From assembly GCA_005887855.1 (NCBI GenBank), contig VBQB01000297.1, positions 1 to 11,707 on the forward strand: a stretch of DNA of 11,707 nucleotides. Reading direction: 5' to 3'. The notes beneath the pieces were generated by a model, which made no database searches, was not told the DNA's origin, and saw only the letters and a program-made list of their open reading frames with translations. How positions within the stretch are numbered: position 1 is the stretch's first letter; every line of letters starts with the position of its first letter. The DNA is from Verrucomicrobiota bacterium. GTDB taxonomy: Bacteria > Verrucomicrobiota > Verrucomicrobiae > Chthoniobacterales > UBA10450. A program made the translations under genes and the position numbers. Positions 1-7,049 of the stretch are shown here, piece by piece.

Positions 1-20
1 CCGTAAGGAACCTGTGATTT

Positions 21-218
21 TCATGCAAGAACAAATTTGCACATTTGAAACAACAAATTTGAGCGTTCGCATACGGGCTGAACCCCGGGGCTCTCGCACA
101 CTTCCCAGCCGTTTCTAAATGGTCTGATTTCGATGATTGTCACGACAAATTGGGCTTGTTTTCCCTTCAAAACAGCATAAATGTTCAGGCGAACATGATC
201 CAGTCTCGAAACGGTCAT
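21..218 (-). CDS. Possible small hypothetical protein, likely decayed
   Basis: This is a weak open frame of 65 codons. Its middle, 'RPFRNGWEVCESPGVQPV', reads like the opening strands of small DUF2188-like proteins that I recall from soil bacteria. Such proteins normally continue with a helix rich in A/Y/K and a strand of the type 'GEIRILD'. Here the frame instead runs into a cysteine- and leucine-rich tail and stops. Another frame downstream keeps an 'NA...' start but no good match, so a frameshift is possible. A GTG at 141-143 would give a shorter start at 'TIIEIRPF', more typical than the ATG at 218. The upstream part overlaps the next feature on the opposite strand. The family link is from memory and uncertain. 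It could be chance coding. Confidence 0.28.
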   Translation of the reverse strand: MTVSRLDHVRLNIYAVLKGKQAQFVVTIIEIRPFRNGWEVCESPGVQPVCERSNLLFQMCKFVLA

Positions 219-437
219 GCGCTGCCATTTGGTCGGCTCTGGTACGTCAAACCCGATGACGCTATCGACTACGCCAAGTTTCGCAGCCGGTCACATGATG
301 CCGTGATTCGCGTTTACAATGAAGCGGGCGACGTGATCGAAACGCACGAGCACGCGGTCCCATGATATCGTGGTTCGCTGTACGATGCGGGTGGCAAGGT
401 CATCGAGACACACGAACAGGCAGGCGAGTTCAAATAG
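195..437 (+). pseudogene. Degraded small ORF of the 'VIETHEH' family, tail duplicated
   Basis: The readable frame gives 'PFGRLWYVKPDDAIDYAKF', then 'RSRSHDAVIRVYNEAG', then 'DVIETHEHAVP', with a TGA at 363-365. After that stop, the same frame continues as 'YRGSLYDAGGKVIETHEQ' and 'AGEFK' to a TAG at 435-437. The second piece repeats the C-terminal motif 66 bases after the first (TAC at 315 and 381; about 30 of 45 bases agree), so the tail is duplicated with a stop between the copies. The head matches positions 4294-4374. There ATG-CGC-TGT-CCA reads in frame; here one base is missing (TGCC against TGTCC), so the equivalent ATG at 217 is out of frame. A 9-base gap also removes three residues after 'PD'. 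A start at ATG 150 or 195 could still make a 71- or 56-residue protein, but I think the copy is decaying. Function unknown. Confidence 0.5.
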
Positions 438-509
438 TGGTGAATTCTGGTCGGACTAAACTGTCGGGATTCCTAACATTTCGGGCGCGTTTTTACAGTT
501 TTTCTAGTT

Positions 510-538
510 TTTACATTGCAGCCGATTTTTTGTAAGAT
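510..538 (+). promoter_or_regulatory. Candidate sigma70-type promoter
   Basis: TTTACA at 510-515 (five of six matches to TTGACA) is followed by a 17-base spacer and TAAGAT at 533-538 (four of six matches to TATAAT). Transcription would start near 545 and run into the oxidase gene at 782. A second TTTACA lies 18 bases upstream as part of the direct repeat. Prediction from sequence only. Confidence 0.35.
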
Positions 539-703
539 TAACGGGACGGCGGACATGTAGTATGTTGCCAGACAGTGGCATGTTCGATGCTGCCTGATCG
601 GGCATGAAGATCTTTACCCAAAGATCACCGCCGCAAAATCTTTCGTTAGCTCATTGTCCGCCGTTGCCCTGGTCGCGTGTAGCCCCCGAGTCCGTAGTAC
701 CTT

Positions 704-750
704 CTATGCAAAAAGTTGCCGATTAGCAGAAGGAACTACGCAAAAAGATG
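704..750. repeat. Pair of 15-base direct repeats upstream of the oxidase gene
   Basis: CTATGCAAAAAGTTG (704-718) and CTACGCAAAAAGATG (736-750) differ at two positions and are spaced 32 bases apart, about three helical turns, just before the start codon at 782. They could be a protein-binding site on one face of the helix or a small chance duplication. Confidence 0.35.
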
Positions 751-781
751 ACGCGCATTGTTCTAATCTCGGCAGAATGTT

Positions 782-3700
782 ATGCGGTATAAAAACCTTG
801 CGGTATTCATCGCATTGGCCCTTCCTGCGCTCACTCATTTGAGCGCCCTCGCTCAAACGTGTCCCACCAACGTCCCACATATCACTGGGACATGGACCGT
901 GCTCCCCTATCAAATACCGATCAATCCAATCTCGGCCAATTTGCTTCCTAATGGAAAGGTGCTGATTGTGGCCGGATCGGAGAATGACGCAAGCAACAAC
1001 TCAAGAAGTGCGGAGAGCTATCGCGCGGCAGTGTGGGATCCAAGCGGCACTAATGAGAGCAGCATTAGCGTTCAGAATCTTACCTACGACGTCTTTTGCA
1101 GCGGGACAGCCGCTCTGTTCGATGGGCGATCGTTGATTGTGGGTGGAACGTCGGACTACTCGTTCACGGGCGAAAACCGGGCTTCGATCTTCAATCCAGC
1201 AACTAGCCAGTATGTGCAGTCTCAGAATATGGTGGATGGGCGTTGGTATGCGACAGCGACCGCGCTTGCGGATGGTCGCATTATGGCCATGTCCGGGCTC
1301 ACGCAAACCGGAGGTACAAGTCGAACGATCGAAATTTACGATCTGCAACGAGCTGGAGCGGGTTGGAATCCACCTACCAGCGTCCCCTTCAGCCCCCCGC
1401 TTTATCCAAGGCTTGAGCTGCTACCCGATGGGAGAGTATTTTATACCGGTCACGGCAGTGGTACGTCGAGTGCAAATGCGTGGATCTTCGACCCGCCTAC
1501 GGGAGGCTGGACGCAATCAGCCAGAACCAATGTCAACCGCAGCTACGGCTCATCAGTTCTGCTTCCTCTTCTGCCGCCCAGCTACGTTCCCCGCGTGATG
1601 AATTTCGGGGGAGGAAGTCCAGCGACCTCTTCTACCGACATCATCGACCTCTCCGTTGCAATCCCGAGCTACACCGCCGGCCCGAATATGTCCACCGGCC
1701 GCATCCAGATGAACGCCATTATCCTGCCCAACGGCAAGGTCTTGGCGGAGGGTGGTTCCCGCAACAACGAGGCTCCCGACACGCCGGGTAAGACGGCGGA
1801 CCTCTACGATCCGGGAAGTAATACCATGGGCTCTGCAGGCACAGCGGCTTATTCGCGCCTGTATCATTCCACTGCGCTGCTATTGCCGGATGCAACTGTT
1901 TTGAGCACTGGCAGCAATCCGGGCAATCGGGGCAGCTATGAGCCGGCAATCGAGATTTACACGCCGTCATACTTATACGATAGCAATGATCATTTAATCA
2001 TCACCAACCGTCCGCAAATCACTGCCCTTTCATTTTCCGGACCTATCCACTATGACATGCCGTTTTCCGTGAGCTATACCAGCACCTCGCCAATCAGCTC
2101 AGCGGTGCTGATACGTCCAGGCTCTGCCACCCATGCTTCGGACATGGAGCAACGTCTGATTGGCCTTTGCGGCGCTACATCACCTTGCACCGCTTCTAAC
2201 AACACACTGAGTCTCACCACGCCGCCGAATGGTAGCATCGCACCTCCGGGCTATTACATGCTGTTCTTACTGGATAGCGCCGGCGTGCCATCTAAGGCTT
2301 GGTTCGTCCAGCTCATCTCCAATTCCTATTCTCTCGTTCCGCCAATAGGAGTGATTACAACACCGTCCGGCGATATGACGATTACCGCAGGAAGCGTGAT
2401 CAACTTCGGCACAAGCACAACTGCTTCGAGGTACTCCTGGGTGTTCCCCGGCGGGACCCCGGCAACATCGACAGCGCAAAACCCGGGGAACGTCACATTC
2501 GGCGTGCCCGGCACGTACACGATCTCGCTCACCGTGATCGATGCTACGGGCAACTCTGATCCAAACCCACCTACGCGGACAGTCACCGTACTTCCCACCA
2601 GCCCTGACTTTTCCATCACGGTTGGCCCGGCTGCACAGGAAGTAGTCCCCGGTGGACTTGCTAGATACACCGTTACCGTCACGCCTCTGAGTGGCTTTAC
2701 GGGTACGGTAAATTTGAGCGTCGGCAGCGAATCCGGTTTTCCTACCGGTATTACGAGCGGTGGTTTCAATCCTGCATCAATTAGTACCGGGGGCTCTTCC
2801 ACGCTCACAATGCAAACGTCGACTTCCACCGTGCCCTACGCGCTTTCGCTAACTATCACAGGTACCAGCGGAACGATCAGCCACACGGCATCGACGACTC
2901 TACTTATCAATTTGGCGCCCCCTGCGGGCCTGACTGCCATTGCCGGCGATGCACAAGTCTCGCTCTCTTGGCCGGCGTCTGTTGGAGCAAGCGGCTACCA
3001 CGTGAAACGAGCGATGGTCGACGGCGGTCCGTATGAAACGTTTGCCTGCCCGAGCGGGACCAGCATTGTCGATACCGGACTTGTCAACGGAACCACCTAT
3101 TACTACACAGTGTCGGCCGCCTACACCGGCGGCCCAGACGCAGGTGGGGAAAGTGCCAATTCGGTTCAAGTGAGTGCAACGCCGCAAGGCGGTACGCCCA
3201 CTCCACCGGCACCTCCAACAGGCTTGGGCACTAGGTCGAACAGGCCTGGGACGATCGATTTGCACTGGGTCCAGTCTCCCACTCCCGGAGTGACGAGCAA
3301 CGGCGTGTACCGCCGTGCGATGAATGGCGGGACCATAGCCACAACTTCTCCGCAGAGCGGTGGCACAGGCGTTCGTTACGTATGGACAAATTGGAGCGGT
3401 GGCGGAGCTATCTCTCACGCTGTCGCTCCTACCACGAACACGACTTACACAGCCACATTCAGGAGGCAATATTACCTGACAATGACCCACGGAACGGGTG
3501 GCACTGTCAGTCCCACTAGCGGGTGGAGAAACAGTGGAGCGACTGTCTCGATTAGTGCGACACCAACCAACAACAATCAGGTGAGTTACAGTTTCGCCGA
3601 TTGGACTGGCAGCGGCGCCGGTTCTTACTCTGGCACGAACAATCCAGCTTCAATCACAATGAACGGACCTATTACGGAGAGCGCTGCCTTCACTCAGAAT

Positions 3701-4084
3701 CCCGTTCAGGTAACTGTCCAAACGAATTCGGCTGGCCGTACGTTCACAGTGGATGGCAGTCCCTATACTGCGGCCCAAAGCTTTTCGTGGCAGCCGGGTT
3801 CAAGCCACACCACTGCCACAACTTCCCCGCAGAATGGCGACACAGGGGTTCGGTACGTCTGGACAAATTGGAGTGATGGCGGAGCGATCTCTCACACCGT
3901 TGCTCCCACCACTAACAAGACTTACACAGCGAATTTCGGGACGCAATATTACCTGACGATGACCCACGGGACCGGTGGCACGGTAAGTCCCACCAGTGGG
4001 TGGAGAGGCAGCGGATCAACTGTTTCAATCAGTGCCATGCCAGCTAGCGCCATCACGGAGGCGGCAACTTTCATTCATAATTAG
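782..4084 (+). CDS. Secreted galactose oxidase-like copper-radical oxidase with PKD, Fn3 and tandem repeats
   Basis: This 1100-residue protein starts with a signal peptide (1-25, 'ALA|QT'). Residues about 40-400 form a kelch-type propeller, and 408-513 match the galactose-oxidase C-terminal E-set (DUF1929). Residues expected in a Cys-Tyr copper-radical site are all present by motif alignment: Cys106 ('DVFCSG') and Tyr156 ('GRWYATAT') for the thioether cofactor, Tyr361-His362 ('RLYHS') and His451 ('GSATHAS'). It should oxidise alcohols or sugars to aldehydes with release of H2O2 outside the cytoplasm; the substrate cannot be read. Then come a PKD-like domain (524-604), an Ig-like stretch (608-709), an Fn3 domain (712-801), the start of a second Fn3 (808-850) cut short, and InlB-B-like repeats to the end. 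The ATG at 782 is the only start after an in-frame stop at 764; it has no clear Shine-Dalgarno. No sorting tail is visible. Confidence 0.88.
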   Translation: MRYKNLAVFIALALPALTHLSALAQTCPTNVPHITGTWTVLPYQIPINPISANLLPNGKVLIVAGSENDASNNSRSAESYRAAVWDPSGTNESSISVQNLTYDVFCSGTAALFDGRSLIVGGTSDYSFTGENRASIFNPATSQYVQSQNMVDGRWYATATALADGRIMAMSGLTQTGGTSRTIEIYDLQRAGAGWNPPTSVPFSPPLYPRLELLPDGRVFYTGHGSGTSSANAWIFDPPTGGWTQSARTNVNRSYGSSVLLPLLPPSYVPRVMNFGGGSPATSSTDIIDLSVAIPSYTAGPNMSTGRIQMNAIILPNGKVLAEGGSRNNEAPDTPGKTADLYDPGSNTMGSAGTAAYSRLYHSTALLLPDATVLSTGSNPGNRGSYEPAIEIYTPSYLYDSNDHLIITNRPQITALSFSGPIHYDMPFSVSYTSTSPISSAVLIRPGSATHASDMEQRLIGLCGATSPCTASNNTLSLTTPPNGSIAPPGYYMLFLLDSAGVPSKAWFVQLISNSYSLVPPIGVITTPSGDMTITAGSVINFGTSTTASRYSWVFPGGTPATSTAQNPGNVTFGVPGTYTISLTVIDATGNSDPNPPTRTVTVLPTSPDFSITVGPAAQEVVPGGLARYTVTVTPLSGFTGTVNLSVGSESGFPTGITSGGFNPASISTGGSSTLTMQTSTSTVPYALSLTITGTSGTISHTASTTLLINLAPPAGLTAIAGDAQVSLSWPASVGASGYHVKRAMVDGGPYETFACPSGTSIVDTGLVNGTTYYYTVSAAYTGGPDAGGESANSVQVSATPQGGTPTPPAPPTGLGTRSNRPGTIDLHWVQSPTPGVTSNGVYRRAMNGGTIATTSPQSGGTGVRYVWTNWSGGGAISHAVAPTTNTTYTATFRRQYYLTMTHGTGGTVSPTSGWRNSGATVSISATPTNNNQVSYSFADWTGSGAGSYSGTNNPASITMNGPITESAAFTQNPVQVTVQTNSAGRTFTVDGSPYTAAQSFSWQPGSSHTTATTSPQNGDTGVRYVWTNWSDGGAISHTVAPTTNKTYTANFGTQYYLTMTHGTGGTVSPTSGWRGSGSTVSISAMPASAITEAATFIHN
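3338..4042 (+). repeat. Tandem coding repeat, 477-base (159-residue) period
   Basis: Positions 3338-3565 and 3815-4042 are two 228-base copies at an exact 477-base offset, about 82% identical by hand count. They encode residues 853-928 and 1012-1087, each with 'GVRYVWTNWS', 'AISH.VAPTTN.TYTA' and 'YYLTMTHGTGGTVSPTSGW'. The full unit also includes the segment 929-1011, present once. The array is cut at both ends: the first copy joins abruptly to a partial Fn3 domain, and the last copy lacks the 'YSFADWTGSGAGSYSG' segment and ends after 'AITEAATF'. Most differences are at third codon positions, as expected for selected coding repeats. Confidence 0.85.
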
Positions 4085-4293
4085 TGTCGGCCAATTCGCC
4101 GCGTGCAGACACCGCTCGCGCGAGTCAATACGGATCACGTTCATCGATTCCCCACGGTTCCCAAAACGGAACAGGCTCGCCTGGCTGTGACCAGCTTTAC
4201 TGATTCATTCAGCCTCTATGTCATTAACGACTTCTCCACACGTTTATCAAGTTCGACCGCGCAAAGATAAACGCGGAGTCGATCTAATTTCCG

Positions 4294-4374
4294 ATGCGCT
4301 GTCCATTTGGTCGCCTGTGGTATGGCGAGCCGGATGCAGTCAGCAACGCAGTCGGCTACGCCAAGTTTTTCAGC
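4294..4374 (+). repeat. Second copy of the small-ORF head repeat
   Basis: This stretch aligns with 217-287. Shared blocks include the ATGCGCTG start, CCATTTGGTCG, and TACGCCAAGTTT near the end, followed by CAGCCG. Relative to this copy, the left copy lacks one base after ATGCGCTG and nine bases after the 'PD' codons. Similarity stops abruptly after CAGCCG (about 4374), where the DUF5684-like coding sequence begins. Sequence upstream of the ATG is not shared. Confidence 0.65.
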
Positions 4375-4698
4375 CGAGCCGGGCAACCCGGCTGGGCCGC
4401 CATTATCCCAATCGTGAACACTTACTTCGCGTGCAAGGTCGCGAGCCGGCCGGGTTGGTGGGTAATCCTGATGTTCATCCCGTTCGTCAACTTCATCATC
4501 GCGATCATTCTGTGCATCGATATAGCCAAGAGTTTCGGCAAAGGCGTCGGCTTCGGGATTGGGCTGATTTTGCTGCCGGTTATTTTCTTCCCGATTCTCG
4601 GCTTCGGCAGCGCGCAATATCAAGGCGGCGCTACTCCGATTATGGCCAGCGCTCCGCTGCCACCGCCATCACCCGTGCCACTTGGCGCGCCGCTTTGA
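4294..4698 (+). CDS. Chimeric small membrane protein: repeat-derived head + DUF5684-like domain
   Basis: The protein has 134 residues. Residues 29-110 look like the DUF5684 family: 'AGQPGWAAIIPIVNTY', 'RPGWWVILMFIPFVN', 'DIAKSFGKG' and 'LGFGSAQY', with three hydrophobic segments (about 33-49, 54-77 and 86-103) and a proline-rich C-terminal tail (115-134). DUF5684 proteins usually have another membrane helix before the 'AGQPGWAA' motif. Here that place is taken by residues 1-28 ('MRCPFGRLWYGEPD', then 'NAVGYAKFFSR'), which match the degraded small ORF at 217-287. The gene therefore appears to be a fusion of a dispersed small-ORF head to a membrane protein. The start is shared with that family; the nearest purine-rich stretch (GCGGAG, 4272-4277) is far from the ATG, so translation signals are poor. 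It ends directly against the stop of the convergent crotonase gene. Function unknown. Confidence 0.72.
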   Translation: MRCPFGRLWYGEPDAVSNAVGYAKFFSRAGQPGWAAIIPIVNTYFACKVASRPGWWVILMFIPFVNFIIAIILCIDIAKSFGKGVGFGIGLILLPVIFFPILGFGSAQYQGGATPIMASAPLPPPSPVPLGAPL

Positions 4699-5460
4699 TC
4701 ATTGGGCCCAGGTTGGCTTCCGTTTTTCGTTGAAGGCAGCAATGCCTTCGCGCCCTTCGCTCGATTCACGAGCTTGCATGTGACACTTCAGGGCGAGATC
4801 GACATCTTCTTTTACCGAGCGCCACCAGAGCTCTTCGATCAACCGCTTCGTTTGCGCAAGCGCGCCTGGCGCGCCCTGCAAAACTGAATCGGCAAACTTT
4901 TGCGCTTCAGTCATCAAATGAGCCTCCGTGACCACCCGATTAACCAGACCGATCTCTTTCGCTCGTTCCGCATCAATCAACTCGGAGCCGAGCAATAACT
5001 CGCGCATGTTTCGTTCGCCTGCTTGGCGGCGTAGAAAAGTCATGACCAGGCCAGCTACCAAACCGCGACGCACCTCCGGATATCCAATCTTCGTTCCTTC
5101 TGCTGCGACAACAAAATCACACGCCGACATAATTCCCGCTCCACCGGCAACGGCGGCGCCATGAACCGCCGCGATTGTAATCAAACGTGTTTGACTGAGG
5201 GTCAGCAAGGTCTTCGCGACCATCTCCGCCATAGCGTGCGCGTTTTGTGGCGTGGCGACTTTCAGGTCCATACCGGTGCAAAAGGCGGCCCCGGCGCCGC
5301 GCAAAATCAGGATGCGTTCGTGGGGCTGGTCTGAAGCGACCTTAATTGCAGCCGTAAGCTCGGTCAGTAATTCGATCGTAAGCGCGTTGCGCCGCTCGGG
5401 ACGATTGAGCGTCACAATCGTGATTTGCGGTGTTTGTTTTTCAATCAGGACAACAGGCAT
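4699..5460 (-). CDS. Enoyl-CoA hydratase/isomerase (crotonase) family protein, possible methylglutaconyl-CoA hydratase
   Basis: The 253-residue length is normal for a single-domain crotonase. The oxyanion-hole segments are 'GAAFCTGMDL' (56-65) and 'GAAVAGGAGI' (101-110). The glutamate equivalent to Glu164 of rat mitochondrial enoyl-CoA hydratase is Glu129 ('GYPEVRRG'). The position of Glu144, normally in a 'GGGCE' motif, is Gly109, so the usual two-glutamate hydratase pair is incomplete. The C-terminal 'REGIAAFNEKRKPTW' is typical of the family. The gene lies 34 bases after the carboxylase beta subunit on the same strand. That suggests a role in leucine/isovalerate breakdown, hydrating 3-methylglutaconyl-CoA, but the missing glutamate allows an isomerase or another acyl-CoA reaction. 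Family is certain, substrate inferred. Its stop codon abuts the stop of the convergent membrane-protein gene. Confidence 0.85.
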   Translation of the reverse strand: MPVVLIEKQTPQITIVTLNRPERRNALTIELLTELTAAIKVASDQPHERILILRGAGAAFCTGMDLKVATPQNAHAMAEMVAKTLLTLSQTRLITIAAVHGAAVAGGAGIMSACDFVVAAEGTKIGYPEVRRGLVAGLVMTFLRRQAGERNMRELLLGSELIDAERAKEIGLVNRVVTEAHLMTEAQKFADSVLQGAPGALAQTKRLIEELWWRSVKEDVDLALKCHMQARESSEGREGIAAFNEKRKPTWAQ

Positions 5461-5494
5461 GAGATTTACGGAATCGTTAAATCCTTAAGTCGAT

Positions 5495-7033
5495 TTAAAC
5501 TTGGATGACACCTGTGTGAAAATGCGCTTTCGGCATTGGACGCGAGACATATTGCAATAAACGGACGAGAACATCCCGTGTCTCGTGCGGCTGAATAATC
5601 GCATCCACCCAGCCGCGCGCGGCGCCGTAGCGAATATCGGTTTGCTCTTCGTAGTTCTTTTTGACGGTCGCCCGAAGTTCTTCCAGTTCTTGCGGCGAAG
5701 ATGTTTTGTCGCGCTCTCTCGCGCGAGCAAGAACTGCGAAGACGGTGTCGGATGCCTGGGCGGCGCCCATCACGGCATAGCGAGCAGTTGGCCAAGCGAC
5801 AATAAAACGCGGATCATAAGCCTTGCCGCACATCGCGTAGTTCCCGGCACCGAATGATCCGCCGACAACGACTGTGATCTTTGGAACCACGGAATTGCTG
5901 ACCGCATTCACCAACTTTGCGCCGCTACGGATGATCCCACTCTCTTCCGCGTCGCGTCCGACCATAAAACCGCCGCCCATTTGAATTCCTTCCTTTTTCG
6001 TCCGGACCTGCAAGCGCTGATTTGCGACAATACCGACTGCCTGCCCGGCTATGCGCGCATACGTAGTCACAATTGTTTTGCCGTAGTCGGCTTTGTATTC
6101 ATCGATTGAGTTTGCATCGACAACCGACGCAAGCAGATCGCGCACATCGTACTGCTTCTGCCCATCAAAGCTGATCAAGTCGTAGACCGAATCGGGGTTC
6201 TTCGCTGGCTTCGCCGTTTCGTTCGGCGTCTCGGATGTTTTAGATTCCTTTGCTTCCGGCAGCAACGCGATCAGCGAACGAAGGCGCTTAAGACATGACA
6301 GATCGTCTTTTTCGTAAAAGTCGACCGTTCCGCTTATCTCCGCGTGCATCTGCGCGCCACCCAGCTCCTCCGCATCCACAATTTGTCCGATGGCCGCTTT
6401 AACGAGCGAAGGGCCGGCGAGATATAAACCGCTTCCTTTCGTCATTAGGATTTTGTCGCACAAGACCGGCAGATAAGCTCCGCCCGCGACGCAATTGCCC
6501 ATGATGGCAGCAAATTGAGGAATGCCGGCCGCGGAAATGACGGAGTTATTGCGAAAGATGCGGCCGAAATCATCTTCGTCCGGAAAAATTTCATCCTGCA
6601 TCGGCAGAAACACGCCGGCCGAATCGACAAGGTAAACGATCGGCAACGCGCACTCAAAGGCGATGCGCTGAGCACGAATCAGTTTTTTGGTCGTCTGCGG
6701 AAAGAAGGCACCAGCCTTCACCGTCGCGTCATTGGCAATTATTATGCACGGAATGCCCGCGACATTTCCGATGCCGGCGACAACGCCCGCCGCAGGGATC
6801 TTCCCCCATTCTTCGTACATTTTGTAAGCGGCCCAGAGGCCGACCTCGAAAAATGCCGAATTTTTGTCGAGCAAATGACCGATGCGCTCACGCGCCGGCA
6901 GCCGGCCCATCTTGCGTTGACGTTCGTGGCCGGCCTTGCCCCCGCCCTCGCGCAGGACGGCTTCCTCCTTGGAAATTGCTGCGCAGTGAGCGCGCAACAA
7001 TTCACTGCTAGAAGATGTCGCTGGACGAGACAT
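5495..7033 (-). CDS. Acyl-CoA carboxylase carboxyltransferase beta subunit (3-methylcrotonyl-CoA carboxylase-like)
   Basis: About 512 residues, full length for a biotin-dependent carboxyltransferase. It would transfer carboxyl from carboxybiotin to an acyl-CoA in the cytoplasm. The N-half has 'GRLPARERI', 'NDATVKAGAFFPQT', 'YLVDSAGVFLPMQ', 'MGNCVAGGAYLPVL' and 'GLYLAGPSLVKAAIGQ'. The C-half has 'DGQKQYDVRDLLASVVD', 'GFMVGRDAEESG', 'GGSFGAGNYAMCGKAYDPRF' and 'AWPTARYAVMGAAQA'. The 'FLPMQDEIFPD' and 'AYKMYEEWGK' segments favour methylcrotonyl- over propionyl- or acetyl-CoA carboxylase. A lysine- and proline-containing insertion (about 260-285) links the halves. The biotin carboxylase/biotin carrier partner is not here. 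The start may be ATG at 7033 (used) or GTG at 7045; neither has a clear ribosome-binding site, and a hairpin lies just upstream. The following crotonase is likely cotranscribed. Confidence 0.9.
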   Translation of the reverse strand: MSRPATSSSSELLRAHCAAISKEEAVLREGGGKAGHERQRKMGRLPARERIGHLLDKNSAFFEVGLWAAYKMYEEWGKIPAAGVVAGIGNVAGIPCIIIANDATVKAGAFFPQTTKKLIRAQRIAFECALPIVYLVDSAGVFLPMQDEIFPDEDDFGRIFRNNSVISAAGIPQFAAIMGNCVAGGAYLPVLCDKILMTKGSGLYLAGPSLVKAAIGQIVDAEELGGAQMHAEISGTVDFYEKDDLSCLKRLRSLIALLPEAKESKTSETPNETAKPAKNPDSVYDLISFDGQKQYDVRDLLASVVDANSIDEYKADYGKTIVTTYARIAGQAVGIVANQRLQVRTKKEGIQMGGGFMVGRDAEESGIIRSGAKLVNAVSNSVVPKITVVVGGSFGAGNYAMCGKAYDPRFIVAWPTARYAVMGAAQASDTVFAVLARARERDKTSSPQELEELRATVKKNYEEQTDIRYGAARGWVDAIIQPHETRDVLVRLLQYVSRPMPKAHFHTGVIQV

Positions 7034-7049
7034 GGCGCGAAGCACGCTT

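Larger units (their letters stand above)
438..781. other. Intergenic leader region with hairpins
   Basis: No convincing gene lies in these 344 bases. The region holds an AT-rich part with two GTTTTTACA direct repeats (489-497 and 507-515). Three short dyads follow: TGCCA/TGGCA at 566-580, GCC/GGC around GATC at 592-603, and GATCTTT-ACCC-AAAGATC at 609-626, the last a perfect seven-pair stem. If the promoter proposed at 510-538 is used, the oxidase gene has an untranslated leader of roughly 235 bases containing the last hairpins. No riboswitch class is recognised. Confidence 0.45.

Noticed and set aside
654..842. 62-codon plus-strand frame before the oxidase gene
   Set aside because: Cysteine/arginine-rich with no domain-like pattern, overlaps the oxidase start in another frame, and covers the probable leader.
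2326..3490. Long minus-strand frames (167 and 196 codons) opposite the oxidase
   Set aside because: They mirror the codon bias of the plus-strand gene and show no recognisable motifs.
4140..4180. Possible terminator hairpin GTTCC/GGAAC after the oxidase
   Set aside because: Only five pairs and no T-run follows, so not supported as a rho-independent terminator.
4218..4733. 171-codon plus-strand frame over the membrane protein gene
   Set aside because: Shadow frame: arginine-rich, no family pattern, and the 4294 frame has clear membrane segments and DUF5684-like motifs.
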